Source: Gavia stellata (taxonomy: Eukaryota; Chordata; Aves; Gaviiformes; Gaviidae). From it: DNA of 64,000 bases. The notes under the pieces were generated by a model. It was not told the origin of the DNA, did no database searches, and saw nothing but the letters and a program-made list of their open reading frames with translations. Below, piece after piece: positions 11,425-24,484 of the stretch. The stretch is from contig NC_082598.1 in assembly GCF_030936135.1 (NCBI RefSeq), forward strand, positions 48,452,347 through 48,516,346, given 5' to 3'. The number at the start of each line of letters is the position of its first letter. The stretch's first letter is position 1. Both the position numbers and the translations under genes were made by a program.

Positions 11425-14400
11425 GAACTTGTTATCTGTGTTCTACTGTTGGCCAAACAAAACAAAGTAAACTTTATGATGGTTGGAAGGTTACTCTGAT
11501 CAAACCTGTTCGATTCAGTCATTCCTGAATTGCATGCCAGTAGTTTCTGCTCTTTGTTTAGAGGCGAGTGTTGGAGCTATTTCTCCATAAAATGTGGCTT
11601 GTTTCCAAAAGTTTTCATTCTGTTTTCTGATTAAATTAATTTGTGACATAGGTCAAAGTACATAGCAATTTGAAAGAGGCCTAGTTTACTGCTGAAGGCT
11701 ACTTGACTGAGCTTACCATGAAGTAATCAATACATTTTCAATCAGGATGTGTTGGGAAGTATACTATCAATGACCAAGAACAGATATTTCACTCCAGAGC
11801 ATACATATTAACAAGTTTCTCAAATATTACTCAGAATAAAAGTTTCATTTGCTATATAGCACATAGTATTACACTGTACAATCATTATTCCTGAGTACCC
11901 CCTTTTTATTCATAAATATTTAAAAATTAATCTAATGTATCTAGTGCCATTATCCAACCAAAAAAATGTTAAAATTTGCAGCAGAAATTAATTGTATTTT
12001 ACTTGCATTTTTTTTCCTAGATCTGGTAATAATTTTCCGTGTGATCCACATGAGCAAACTCACAGCACAGATCAAGAACAGCAAAGTTTGCGATGCTGTC
12101 TGAATGTATTCACTCAGAGTATGTGATAAGTGCATTTGAGGGGTGCATTAGCAAATCAAATTCGGTTTGTGGATAAATTGCCCAACAAAAAATACACCCA
12201 GAGCTAGAATCTATATCCCTATGTCTATAACTTATATATATCAAGTTGATATATTGAGAAGTGAAATACGAAGTGTATTCTGGTCTTTATTTTTAGCTAC
12301 TAGTGAGAGGCCTGGTATTTCTGAATAGCACATTCAAATGCTGTATTTTAAAGACAGGGAGACATTACACTAATAAGACAGATCTTAAAGGCAGTTTGTG
12401 CTGCCTCAACACTTTTCCGGTTTTGGTGCCCATGTCTCTAGCGAGGCTGCTGCTGAGCCTCTTTCCCTGGATCTGCGTCTCCATAGCGTGATAAACTGCT
12501 GTCCCCCTGTCATTTTTACTGAGGTTGTTTTGACTTAGTTGAAGTTTTACCCTTGGGCCAAAATCTAAGAGGAAGGCAGGTTTCTCAGGAGTAGGTGAGA
12601 AGCAGCCATCGTTAGCATAGGGTCAGCATGGGGTTAACAACTGTTTGGGATGAGGGACAACCCCTCCACACCACTGAACTGGTATATTTGCACAGCTCTG
12701 TTGCACCCATGCAACCAGCCATGCTGCATGGCCCACCACCAGCCTTGACACCCAATTCCTCGCCGAGCCAAGCAGTTTTCCTGAACGCTTTGTGCGGTGA
12801 GGCCTCTCCCGTGGTTCCTTGTAGCTGAAGCAGTATGTGTAGAGAGGCCGGGGCGAAGGATTGCGAGCTGAGGGTTGGCCAGCCCAGTCTGATCCTGGTT
12901 CTGCAAACAGCCACTTGAGTGGCGTTGGCCAAGTGCCTTCCACTTTCTGTTTTCAGTTTATGCCACCTATGACATGACTTTAAGGTTGTTATTATTTATA
13001 TATTTGCAACATGGAAGTAAAAAACATTCCTTTCCCCTCTGTCACTTTGACTTCTGTATCCACACTCTGCTAGTCTGAACTGTGATTTGCCTCTCCCGGT
13101 TTAGCTTTTGGCCACAATGATTTATCTCATGTCAACCTGCTGTAACCACACACATTTCACTGGTGTGAACTGGCATTTTATGGGTTGCTCACCAGAACTA
13201 AGATTGGCTTAGTCTTCCAGTTGATTTGTTGATTGGTGTCCTAAGTTTTCACAAATCATTTTGGCCTCTTTGAAGAGGTCTGCTCCAGGGGTCAGGAGGG
13301 TCAGAGCTATCGAATCCAAGAAGGCTGATCTTTCAAAGAAGTCCTGTGCCAGAGTTCATCAGGGAGTCTGCAGGATCCCAGCCTGCAGTTATATTCTCTG
13401 GGCCCTGAAAGAAGACTGGTGAGACTCATGCCTTTTGGAGCTCCCTTCTACTGTTTCGAACTCTCTATCAGAAAAGGGCCTGAAAAGATCTCCTATTTCT
13501 TCTGATCTTAGAGGGAGAATAATACTCTCGGTATTATTTTTTGCAAGTAAATACATTGCAATTTGACTTAATGCCCCTATTTTGTATACTGAGAAGTCAT
13601 AGTTCTCTTTTCTAAATCAGTCTTTATCGTACATGACCCTCAGACCATAGCCTATAGTGAAAGTCATCGGTATTTAGGCAAGCCTGTCCCCCTCTGAGCT
13701 TATAGAAGTTCATGATAGGATTTGGCATCTACCATGAGTTTGCCTTTCTTTCATACTTTGTGCTTGTAGTCAGTCTTCCAAAGACCACTGTAGCACAAAC
13801 CAGAGGAATTTGGAACAGAAATACTTTCTCTTTTGCATGCTCACTCCAAAGCAAAAAAAAAAAAAAAAGGAAAAGTGGACAAGGAAGGGATAGTGGTAGA
13901 AAGAGGCAAATAAGGTGGGCTGACTGGAGGACTTGCTGGGTCCCTCAGTCCCTGGGACATTGCATGGGGAAAATGGGGGACCAGATGCTGGGACTGGCTA
14001 GTAATGAATTCAAAAGAATTAAGTAGTCCGAGGAGCATGTGAAGAGAAAGTGGAGCTGGAGCTGGGGCTCAAGGAGAATGGAGTCTGAGACAAGGTATCC
14101 AGAGGAGGGACAGGAATGAGCAGGTAAGAGGAGGAGAAGGCACTGCTTGGAAACTGGCGGTGGGGACTGGTGGTAGGACAGGAGACAGGGCCGGTGCTGG
14201 GCAAACAAGGGCTGGCTCACATCTAGGGCACAAGAACCAGAGTTAAATCCCAGACTCCCCAACTATTACTGTGGCAACCTGCCAAGAGCAGGGCAGCTGA
14301 AGTAGTGAACTGCACTTCTGTCCTTTGACCGTGAATTAAAGTTAAATCCAAAGTTTATCTAGCTCTTGGCCTTTAGCCTTTCAAACAAACACAGGGAGAA

Positions 14401-17400
14401 GTGAGCGGATGATTGCAACATGAAAGCAAAGGTACAGGCTGAAGGTCAGGCCCGGACTCAGCCCTCAACTGGAAAGCCTGAGGAGCTCCTCCTTCACCCC
14501 ATTTTCACCCACCAATCCCCTTCACATGAAGCAGGAAACCCCTCTTAGCTTACCTAATGTTTATGATTGATTATCATCTTTTTCTAGTCCCTCTAGACTT
14601 GGTGGCCGAGTTTTCCTTGGACCAGAGCTTAAATTTTCTGCGTTTGAAAGTCACCATAGAGCTGTGCCCTCCATCAGAGTCGGAGGAAACGTGGCACATG
14701 CTACTGCCATATCCAGTGTTACACTGGTAGCCGGTACCTGGGACACCACCTAGCAAATTGTCACATCCTCTGTTAGCATGGTTGAAAAGGCAGAAATTCT
14801 TCTGCTTGACGTTCTGTGACTGGTCTTGATTTTTAAGGCCTATTAAATTACAAAAATAATGTTCGTAAAGTACTGAAGATCACAAAATCTAGGTCTTACA
14901 AATTGGGAAAAGCCAGAACTAAGGTGACATGTCACATCTGAATTCTGAAGGATGTTTTAGTTGTTGTGTAGGTTGTAACAAATGCAGCGAATAAAACCGG
15001 GTAGGGCACAGCTGATACTCTGCAGAATTAGGTGCTATTCCTGCCCTCATCACCCGGTTCCTGTGGAACCAGAGGCTGCTGGATGTTCCTCCTGAGCCCC
15101 GGCGCAGGCACAGAGCTATAGCTGCTGTCAGTGGGATCTGCACATATGGTGTGCTCTGAAGACTCAGACTATCCAAATGAATCCCCAAAATTAACTACTT
15201 TTTAGCTTAACCTTCTCACCTGGCTGTTGCAGCTGTGAAAAGGGGAAAGTCGTGCCCAAGGAATGAATGTTTGTAAAGCACTGGGGTAGCTGAGTGATGA
15301 GCACTGTAGGGAAATCCTTGAAGCTTTAAACAGTCTGCAGAGGATCATCATACAATGAAAAGAGTGTACAGCTCTGGGCAGCTGCTTGCCTGTGGATCAC
15401 AATCCATGCTCCATGTGAGGAGGAAGGGGTTCGGTGGAAGAAACATCACATGTGATTCTGCGGTAAAGCAAAGTCCACGAGTGTATGCACAAGGAGAGCA
15501 TATGAAGGTTGTACCTGCAATTCTTGTGTTCCTGAGCACAGAGGTCCTAAAGTTGTGATCTTTGAGCAGAGTTTTGCATCTATTATGGAGGCTAAATTAG
15601 AGCTTGTTGGTTTGAGTGGGAGACTGTCCACGGACCCCAGTATATTTTGGATGAAGCCCATTTTACTCTGTTCTGTAAAATAATCCTAATCCTGCAAGGC
15701 TTCCTCTCATTGTGGTCTTTCCCTCCTTTAAGCATTTTATTGTTCTCTGAGCTTTTTATAATTCTTTCACAGAACTGCTGCAACAGAGTGAACAAAACTG
15801 TGTTGGACTTGGAGTAGGGAAACATCACCGATCTAACCCCTGCTGAAGTTAGCAGCTGAGCATTTTGGTGTGTAAGTATATTTATTATCTGCTTTGAGTT
15901 CAGGAGCTGCCTTACGGACATTTATAAACCAAACAACACAGCCATGGCTGGCTGATCTTCAAACTGAGCAAAGGTAAGATGTGGTCTGTTTGGACCTTTG
16001 TTGCTCAAGTTAGTTGGGCTGTCTTGTTGCTGAAATCAGAAGAGGTTTGTTGCACCATAGTATTACTGGCACTGCATGGGATTCAACAGAAGACTTTACA
16101 AAGCATGTTGCAGGGAATTGAACTAAACAAAACATCTTGTTTCAGAATATTCACAAATAAGATACGATTAAACCTTTAATATAATAGAAACCCTTTATCA
16201 TGCAAAATCAGATCCTGGTGGTGTAGGTGTTAATCAATGTAGCACCATCTTATTGAGCTCTTCTGCTACCTGAGGATATGACTCGCTATTAGTGATATTG
16301 CTATAAGTTAAGTTAGGTTTAAGAGGGTTTTCCTAGATAAGAGAAGCATGAAATGTAAGGTCAGAAATGGGAGGAAACAAAGGGTCCAGTTCAACTGCAG
16401 TGAACTTTACATGGAGAGGGTTCAAGCCTCCTGAAGGCAGAAAACAAGAGGAAGAGCAGAGGAAAGGAGGATAAGACAAAATCTGAGAGGCTGCTGGAAC
16501 TGATCCAAAGCTAAAATCAGCTATTTTGAATTAAATATGTTGTAAAATGCCAGAGTCAAGCTTAAACATGTCCCTCTAAAGCAGAATATGATAATGATAA
16601 GAGGTTGTAACCTGTAGATGATGGAGTTTTGTGGATGTCATGCTGTTTTAAAAAGCCAAGAGAGAATTTTGTTCTTTCAACTGATTAGGCCCACATTTGC
16701 TCGAGCAAGGGTTTTCTTGCTCTTTCCTTCTCACTGTGGTGGCAACTTTTGAGATGGGCAGCATCTCTCAAGTGTCTGTAAGCCACGTACAGCACTCCCC
16801 AGTAACAGTAAGGCTTGTTATAGAGCTCACAGCAGCAGCGCATTATCATCAATTGCCACACACAATCTATACCCATTATACAAATATTTAAGGAGCTGTG
16901 ACTCCTTAGGAAGATTTAATTATGCTTAACATCTGTTCTGGGACATTTTCAAGTACCACTCTACTGTGCTCTTCATAAATATGTGTTCATTTCAAACAAA
17001 TCCTACTTGATAAAAAATTATAATATACCATTTGTGTAAGAGACAGCATAATGTTAAATACATCATGCATTATACAAACACCAGTAAGGTCCAGCTGTAA
17101 AAACTGATGTCAACTGGGCTCTGCACTCCTCAGGAACTAATTTCAGTTGATGACCACATGGTCACTGTGATGACAGACTGTATGACCCTTTCTCAGGCTA
17201 GTACTTGCTTTGGAAAGGCCAGTGGATTTCACAGCAGTGGAACACAGTCACCCAGAAAGGGCAAACCAATGACTTCCTTTTCCAAATATCAACTCTTTGA
17301 TTATGCTAGCTAAATACAGATCGCACAGAGTGTGTGTCTTCCAGCAGGTAAGTACTGCTAGATCCCACTAGGTCCTGCATACATTGTAGTTGAACATCCA

Positions 17401-17430
17401 GTTACGAGAAACTAAGCTTTAGACAGATTT
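11425..17430. other. FGG-FGA intergenic region
   Basis: About 6 kb without a supported gene. Overlapping minus-strand frames of about 105 codons at 12612-12943 come from a locally GC-richer patch and have no family resemblance. A 16-base A run lies at 13853-13868. In mammals this interval holds regulatory elements of the fibrinogen locus, but I cannot point to a specific one here. Confidence 0.6.
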
Positions 17431-17432
17431 TT

Positions 17433-17618
17433 TTCCTGGAATACATGGTGTTGCCTGCATGTTGGTGTTGTACAAACTTATCTGGAGCAAATAACCTCAG
17501 AAACTTGTGCAAGAGGCATTAGGTAATCACCTAAGGGGGACAGGAGCATTTGGCATGTTTTGTCTCCAAACAGAAGGGAGCATAATGATTAATCTCAGCT
17601 TCGCATTAAGGTTTAAAT
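17433..17618 (+). promoter_or_regulatory. FGA: FGA promoter: STAT3, C/EBP, HNF1 and TATA-like motifs
   Basis: Four motifs lie in the expected order upstream of the FGA start. TTCCTGGAA at 17433-17441 is a perfect TTCNNNGAA palindrome. CTTGTGCAAG at 17504-17513 is C/EBP-like. ATAATGATTAATC at 17582-17594 is close to the HNF1 site GTTAATNATTAAC. TTTAAAT at 17612-17618 could serve as a TATA box, placing transcription start near 17640. HNF1 and C/EBP control of mammalian FGA is established. Their use here is inferred. Confidence 0.55.
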
Positions 17619-17681
17619 TGCACCAAAAGACTGGTGAAGAGCATCCTCTCAGTCAGAGTTCTGCTTGCTCTTCTCCTGAAG

Positions 17682-20600
17682 ATGACATCAATGAGGATCC
17701 TCTGTGTGTTGCTGTGCCTCAACTTAGCCTGGGTATGAGTTTGCTTACTTGATTCTTTTCATAGCTTTCTGTTTTGAAGAGTGAGCATTTATTTAATGTT
17801 CATTCATTAGACAGATACATTTTGGCTGTCACCTAGCTCGTAAAATTCAATGCACACACATATGCACAAGCTTACTGTAACTACTTCACTGCTGGACTTT
17901 CATCAGTAGTCCTTGAGTATCCAGCTCTCTAGTTTTGCTTAATTCAGTTTTGCTGATTCTGCCTGGCTTCAGGAGCTGCAAAGGAGATACATTAGCATGA
18001 ATTCAAAGGTTCATAGGTGATGCTGTAAGTCTTAAACCTAACTGACTGGATGCTAGTGGCTCCAGCCAGTTAGGAATTTTCATGTTTATTAGGGTGAATT
18101 CTACCTCCTTTGGACAGTACTTCAGCAGGATTTTACACCTACAGATGACTCACAATACCTTTATTATAAAATACACATAAAAAAAAATATTCCTGTGGCA
18201 GCAACATCAGGTTAAACTAGAGAACTAGAGCTAAGTAAGAATCAATTTTTAGATAAAGAAAGTGATAGACTTGATTTTCAACTCTGCTAATATAACCTTG
18301 CTCTTTTCTCATTTAGGTCTCAGCCCACAATCTTATGTTAGATTCTTTACATTTCTCTTTTTGACTGTTTTTTGAAGAATGTCAATGTTTTAACAAATGA
18401 CAGAAATTATAGGGAGCAGATGTGACAAAACAGAAGCACTCATATTGGAGCTGTCAATGCTGAAAGGGCACAGAACACCTAAAAGTAAATTTTTTATTTG
18501 TTACTTCCAAGAGGCACTTGGCCCAGATCCTCAGGATGAATCAAAACAGCATGAATCTGCTGACTTTAATAATGACATTCCAGTTCCCCAGGTCCGAGGT
18601 TCTGGCACTGGAGGCTAGAATTACCAAAACTTTCTCTGCCGCAAAATTAAACAATAGTCATAATAGTAATTAATCATTAATCTTTTCAAGCATTAATTAT
18701 GGTGCTTGAAAAGAACTTAAGGTGTGCAGAGGAATCCAGTCAGGCCTAATTACATCTCAAGCCCTAAAACAGGGCTTTCTTTTATGAGCAAGAATTATTT
18801 TCCAGTCCTTTACTGAGCGATAACACAGTAGGAATCCTTACAGTGTTTTAGCTTAGAATTAGCTTGTGTATATGCACTTTTGCTTCTCAGGTTTGAAGAA
18901 AATCTCAGTATGTTTCTCTTCTTTCCATTAGCACGGTGGAATCCATCCATCGCTGACATTGTTATGTTTATTACAATGTTATTAGCTTTCTTGCTCTTTA
19001 TGCCAGGCAAAACAGTGCTACAAGTTTACAGTTAGCAACTGTGATTAAAATCAGAAACACTAATGGCAAAACTCTATTCATATATATCTTTAAGCCAGTT
19101 TTGTGTAGACTGAAGGTGGTAGAATGTAAATAGAAATTTAGGAATATTGCAGCAAATGGAAATAGATCATAGGATTTTTAAAGTATTTGCTTTAATTTAA
19201 CCAGTTTCAATCTAATTCCAAGTTATTTTTATATTTACACACAGAACACAAGATTTCTGTGGAATAATATTATCATAATATACCCTGAGCATCATCAGCT
19301 TCCTTCATAGCAGCATTAATTTTAAGAGATGAAAAGCTTTATTCTAACAAAACAAACAAAATCATATCTTACAAGAAATGTCGTGAATAAAATCCTTGCA
19401 CTGTTTGGTGTGATGCTTTTCAGGCGGCCGTAATTACCACGTCAGCTATGCAACTGAGTGTTTGAGGACATCAGCATTATGTTTCTGTTCTCTTGGCAGC
19501 TGTTTAGTTAATCTCAGTTTTGCTTTTCCCCTTTTTCCTCCTGGCAGGCACAAGATGCAGAAAGTACCTTTGAGAAGGAGGGTGCAGGAGTGCGTGGTCC
19601 CAGGATCGTGGAGCACATGTCCCAGTCCACCTGCCAGTATGAGAAGAACTGGCCCATCTGTGCCGATGATGACTGGGTGAGCAATGAGCTCTGGGGCAAA
19701 AGAGGGGCCCATCACTAGGGCGCTCACAGACCTCAGCCGGACCGCTACGACGGGTGCCACGCAGCCAGCATGCGGTTGGGCTTTAGGTCTGAGGGAGGAC
19801 AGGTAACGCTTCACGTCAGGGCAGCCTGCAGAGATCTCCTACGGGAAAGAAAGAAAGAAAAAAAAGAGGAGAAAGAAGGAGGGAGAAGACAAGTTTGCAG
19901 GGGTGCAGGATCAGAAGAGAAAGTAAGTCTGGAAGAGAAGGATGAAATAAAAGAAGGCTATTCCTAGAAAAAAATGAGAAGGATTTCTTTTCAGAGTTTT
20001 GATATTGCCACTTTGGGACTTGGTAAGAGAAAGGCACGGGAAAGAAAGATGTGTGACAAAGAGGAGAAATAACTAGAAATAACTTACACTTCACAAGCCA
20101 CTTTTTAGGAAGTCTGATGACAGAATGTGCAGTAAAAGATTCGTAATGATTGACTGTATGTCTTTATGTATAAGCTGTTAACTTGCCTCCCTCTCACCTC
20201 TTGCATCTCAGCCCATCTCTGTGCTACATTTATCTGATGAAACCTCGGTGAAGAGTTTTAGTCTGTAAGAACATTACGCTTTTCTGAGGAAAATTTTGCT
20301 TACATAAGTTGGCCTCTGACATCCTTGCTTGAACTGGACACCAAACTTCACCTTACAACAGCCCTTTGGGAAATATATATATATATAATTTCAGCCCTGA
20401 GGAACAGAGGAGAGGGAAAGTTAAGGGTTTACTTGATCCTCCCTTTATGGCAGGTTTCTGAGGATGCACTTCACTGATTTGATCACACCAGTGTCAGAGG
20501 CATAGGAGGTAAAGGATCAGCTCCCAGGTGGCTTGCTCTAAGTCACACAAGTCCTTGGAGAAGTCGTTGGATGAATAGTACAAGACATCTGAAGAGAATT

Positions 20601-23600
20601 AGCAGAATCTTGCCCTAATTTTTTTTAATACGTTTTCAGTGTTGGCCAAAAGTCTGCAAACATAATGTTCAAAAAAGGTTTACTTGTGAAGATTTTAACA
20701 CAGTTATTTCCCTCTTCCAATCTTAGGGTACAAAATGTCCATCAGGCTGCAGAATGCAGGGACTGATTGATGAAACGGACCAGGATTATAGTCACAGAAT
20801 AGACAAAATCAAGAAGCTGCTCGCAGAAAATCAAAACAACTATAAAAAATCCAATCGGGTAATTGTGGAAACCATAAATTTACTAAAACCAGACCTGGAC
20901 AGTGCTCAGCGTGAGTATCTCACATCCAGTTTTATTATCCATTGCTGAATTATTCTCTTTTTTTGTGCATAAGCAATATGTAGTGAAAATATATACTGCA
21001 CTGGACCTTGTTATCAAGAGCCAGAATGAACATAGTAATACAAGACTCTTAACTGCTAGCTAGTAAAATCTAATGTAATTTTTGCCTGCTCAATACTATG
21101 AGAAGTACATTCTTAATTACATGTTTTAATTACATATTTTAAAATACACTACTCTTTCAGGAAAGAAAATCACACATGCATAGGTGACTGTGATGCATTT
21201 CTGTTTCAGAGACTGATGAGACTTACGGTCATGTGTCAGGAGAACTGAGGCGGAGAATTGTGACATTAAAGCAGAGAGTTGTCACTCAAGTAAACAGAAT
21301 TAAAGCTCTGCAGAGCAGCATCCAGGAACAGGTGGTGGAGATGAAGCGCTTGGAGGTAGGTAGCTGCTACGTAATTTCCGTTCTTTCCAGCGATTACATA
21401 CAGAAAGAGGATCTATCCATTATACCATACATGGCGAGCGGTGCTCCCTGTGGAAAGAAAACATGATGCAACTCTCACAGGATCTGACCTGCTGATGCAA
21501 ATCCCCAAATGAGATGGTTTCTGGGCATGTTTTTCTTTTCCTGCTGTGTGGGAACCAGCGTGAGCTCAGGAGGACTCCTAGTCCCATCTGCCACTTCTGC
21601 TCTCAAGCAGGCAGCAAGAATGTTGTATCTGCTGATAACTGGCTCTGTATGAGGCGTTTCTCCTCCTGTAATGAGTTGCTGAGCAGCTAGGATGAGGACA
21701 ACGTGCCCTGTCCTTCCCCAGTGCTGCCACCAATGCCCACAGCCAGTGCTGGCATTAGAGCCCATGTTCCCAGGTTACAGCTGATTCCTCTGATGATAAT
21801 GCAAGGAAAAGTCCTGGCTCAAACAGAGGTTTTGCTCAAAAGCCCATTTTGATCCCTGGATCAGAGATCCAGCTTTTGGATCATTTGGGAAAGCAATGGT
21901 ACCCCCAGGACGGCAGGCCTCACAGCAGGGCCATGACAGGATCTGGGACAAGTCCAGTATCTTCCCCTCTCCTTGGAGGACCTGTTTCTGTCCTGGTCCC
22001 CAGGGAGTGTGCCCACCTCTGTAGCACTCCCGCCAAACCCAGGAAGACACCCCTATGTCCCAAGAATAAACGGAGCAGAGATTGGGAATGTGCTACAACA
22101 TACTTCTCCATGGAGCTCATGCACGCTGTGCTATTGCACATGTCATATTTATAGTGGAAATAAACCCAGGGACGATTTCAAAACTGAGCTTTGCAAAAGC
22201 TCAGCCGTAGGTGGGAGGTACCAGGGCAGTTCCCACCTTTCCCCAGTCGAGTTAAAGAATACACTTGCTTGAGAAAGTCAGGAAAGCTCCCTAACCAAAT
22301 TATTTCTGTTTATGTAGGTGGACATTGATATTAAGATCCGAGCTTGCAAAGGAACCTGTGCTAGAAGTTTTGATTACCAGGTGGACAAAGAAAGCTACGA
22401 CAACATCCAGAAGCAGCTTACCCAAGCCAACTCCATCAACTTGCACCCAGAGCTTCAAACAATCACCTTGAGCACACTGAAAATGAGGCCACTTAAGGAC
22501 TCGAATGTTCCTGAGCATTTTAAGCATAAGCCTCTGCCAGAAATGCAAGCTCTGAACATAGTTAATAACATCAGGCAGATGCAAGTGGTATTAGAAAGAT
22601 CAGAAACAGACACAAACCCCTCCCGAGGTGACAGCTCGTACCCCATGGTAGAATCCAGGGGGGATGGACCTTCACACACCAGCAAATTAGTTACTTCCAC
22701 TCATGGGAGAGAAGCCTTTAATCTGGGAGACAAAACCTCCTCCACTGTTCGTAGATGCACCAAAACTACCACCACAAAATTTGTCACTGGCCCTGATGGC
22801 CCTAGAGAAGAAGTAGTTGAAAAAATGGTTTCTTCTGATGGCTCAGACTGCTCCTTTTTACAAGGAGCAGGAAACGGAGGGGAAGGGAGCATGTACCATG
22901 TTGGTGGGACAGAGAGCTTCCACAAGCTAGAGAGTTTATTCCCTGATCTAGATTCATTTTTTACCCCTGACTCTACATCTACTGCTAGTAGGCACTTTGG
23001 TGGATCTAGCAGCGTTTCAACTAGCAGCCACGTAACTGGCACAGGCAGTAGTCGCTTCGGTAGTGGAGCATCCAGTCATTCAGGGAGTTACGGGGGGAAA
23101 GACAAATTTACAGACTTAGGAGAGGAGGAAGAAGATGACTTTGGAGGACTTCGCCTTCAGCCATCTGGATTCCCATCTGGCAGTGCAAGTCACTCCAAGA
23201 CTGTAGTGACCAGCACCTCTTCTAGTTTCAACAAGGGAGGCTCCACTTTCGAAACCAAATCACTAAAGACCCGTGAAATAACTGGGCAGCTAGGTGGGGT
23301 GCAACATGATCAGAGTGCAGAGGATACCCCAGACTTTCAGGCACGCAGCTTCAGATCGTCAAGAGTGAAGCAAAGGACAGCCAGCACTGGGAAAGGTACA
23401 CGGGCATCACAGAAGTAGTTATTGAGGTAGCAGAGCCAAACTCCATCCATAACCAAACTGACACATTGGTTTTGGATACTGCAGTACAACAGTGTGATGA
23501 TAAATGCAAGCACTGTGTCAGTTTGTTGCCACCTCAGAAACAAAAAGGAAAATATTTCATTAATACTCGGGTATTATATAGACAATTCACAATTTAAGAA

Positions 23601-24484
23601 GTGTGTAAAGTTTTCTTTTCTGAATTCTTTTTAATGTTGCCTGTCAGTATACCTAGCGTAGTCCAAGACATGTTTAACAATTTTCCTCAGAACTATTGGT
23701 ACTTGGATTCCTCTGAACCTTTTATTAAATTTTGCTGATAACTCCTGTCAAACCAGATCAACTTTTTTTTTTAGACTGTGATGATATCCGCCAGAAACAC
23801 ACTTTTGGTGCCAAAAGTGGCATTTTCAAAATCAAGCCAGCAGGATCCAGTAAGGTTTTATCAGTTTATTGCGACCAAGAGACCACTTTGGGAGGATGGC
23901 TATTGATCCAACAGAGAATGGATGGATCAGTGAATTTTAACCGGACCTGGCAAGACTACAAGAGAGGTTTCGGCAGCGTGGATGGCAGAGGGCGAGGAGA
24001 GTTCTGGCTGGGCAATGAAAACATACACTTGCTGACTCAGAATGACACTCTCCTTCGGGTAGAGTTAGAGGACTGGGATGGAAATGCTGTGTATGCAGAG
24101 TATATCGTACAGGTAGGGTCTGAAGCAGAAGGATACGCCCTTGCCGTGTCCTCCTACGAGGGGACCGCCGGGGACGCGCTGATCGCCGGCTGGCTGGAAG
24201 AGGGCACCGAATACACGTCCCATGCCCAGATGCGGTTCAGCACCTTCGACCGGGACCAGGACCGCTGGGAGGAGAGCTGCGCAGAGATGTACGGGGGTGG
24301 CTGGTGGTACAACAGCTGCCAGGCTGCCAACCTCAATGGCATTTACTACCTGGGGGGCCACTACGACCCCAGGTACAACATTCCTTATGAGATCGAAAAC
24401 GGCGTGGTCTGGCTGCCATTTAGAGCTTCTGACTATTCCCTCAAAATTGTTAGAATGAAAATCAGGCCCATAGAAACGCTGTAG
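17682..24484 (+). CDS. FGA: Fibrinogen alpha chain, extended alpha-E form (FGA), 6 exons
   Basis: Alpha subunit of fibrinogen. Coding exons: 17682-17732, 19548-19676, 20727-20910, 21210-21355, 22318-23395, 23775-24484; 765 aa (human alpha-E is 866). The signal peptide MTSMRILCVLLCLNLAWA is followed by fibrinopeptide A QDAESTFEKEGAGVR and thrombin-exposed knob GPR. Coil cysteine pairs are CPSGC and CKGTC. Exon 5 encodes a serine-rich alphaC region. It keeps the core pair of cysteines around VTGPDG (RRC...SDC) but has none of the 13-residue tandem repeats of mammalian alpha, which explains most of the shorter length. RGDS and RGDG occur in the connector. Exon 6 adds a complete C-terminal fibrinogen domain. 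Exons 3 and 4 (184 and 146 bp) match remembered human lengths. All joins keep phase. Confidence 0.95.
18500..18615. repeat. Possible ancient LINE-type relic in FGA intron 1
   Basis: The phrase pattern 'cccagatcctcag' followed by 'ctgactttaat' resembles an old sauropsid repeat rich in 'gatcct...cag' and 'tgacttcaatg' segments. This is a loose textual match from memory and could be chance. Confidence 0.2.
19845..19970 (+). repeat. Purine-rich GA/GAA low-complexity tract
   Basis: Almost uninterrupted A and G (gaaagaaagaaaaaa, then gaggagaaagaaggaggga) in FGA intron 2, about 170 bp after exon 2. It is a homopurine simple-sequence tract, not coding. Confidence 0.6.
23396..23418 (+). CDS. FGA: FGA short alpha-chain end (exon 5 read-through)
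   Basis: When the donor AAAG|GTACAC at the end of exon 5 is not used, the frame continues as GTRASQK and stops at 23416-23418, giving a 536 aa alpha chain without the C-terminal globe. This mirrors the mammalian arrangement, where the common alpha chain ends by reading into the same intron. ATTAAA at 23724-23729, before exon 6, is a possible polyadenylation signal for this message. Confidence 0.65.
23775..24484 (+). CDS. FGA: FGA exon 6: alpha-EC fibrinogen globular domain
   Basis: Last exon of the alpha-E isoform, part of the full FGA entry. It starts DCDDIRQKHTFGAKSG and contains the sequon FNRTW, EFWLGNENIHLL, the calcium-loop-like DRDQDRWEE, GGGWWYNSC and YEIENGVVW. It ends at TAG 24482-24484. 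The domain is complete and open, so the isoform looks functional. Third positions are GC-rich around 24110-24330, unlike exon 5. In mammals alpha-E goes into a minor, larger fibrinogen form. Confidence 0.93.

Noticed and set aside
12612-12943. Stack of about 90-106-codon frames in the FGG-FGA spacer
   Set aside because: Several overlapping minus-strand frames in one GC-richer patch, none resembling a known protein; no splice or promoter context.
20340-20575. Possible further MIR-like relic in FGA intron 2 ('caccttacaacagccctttg', 'aagtcacacaagtc')
   Set aside because: Only short loose matches in uncertain order; not enough to call.
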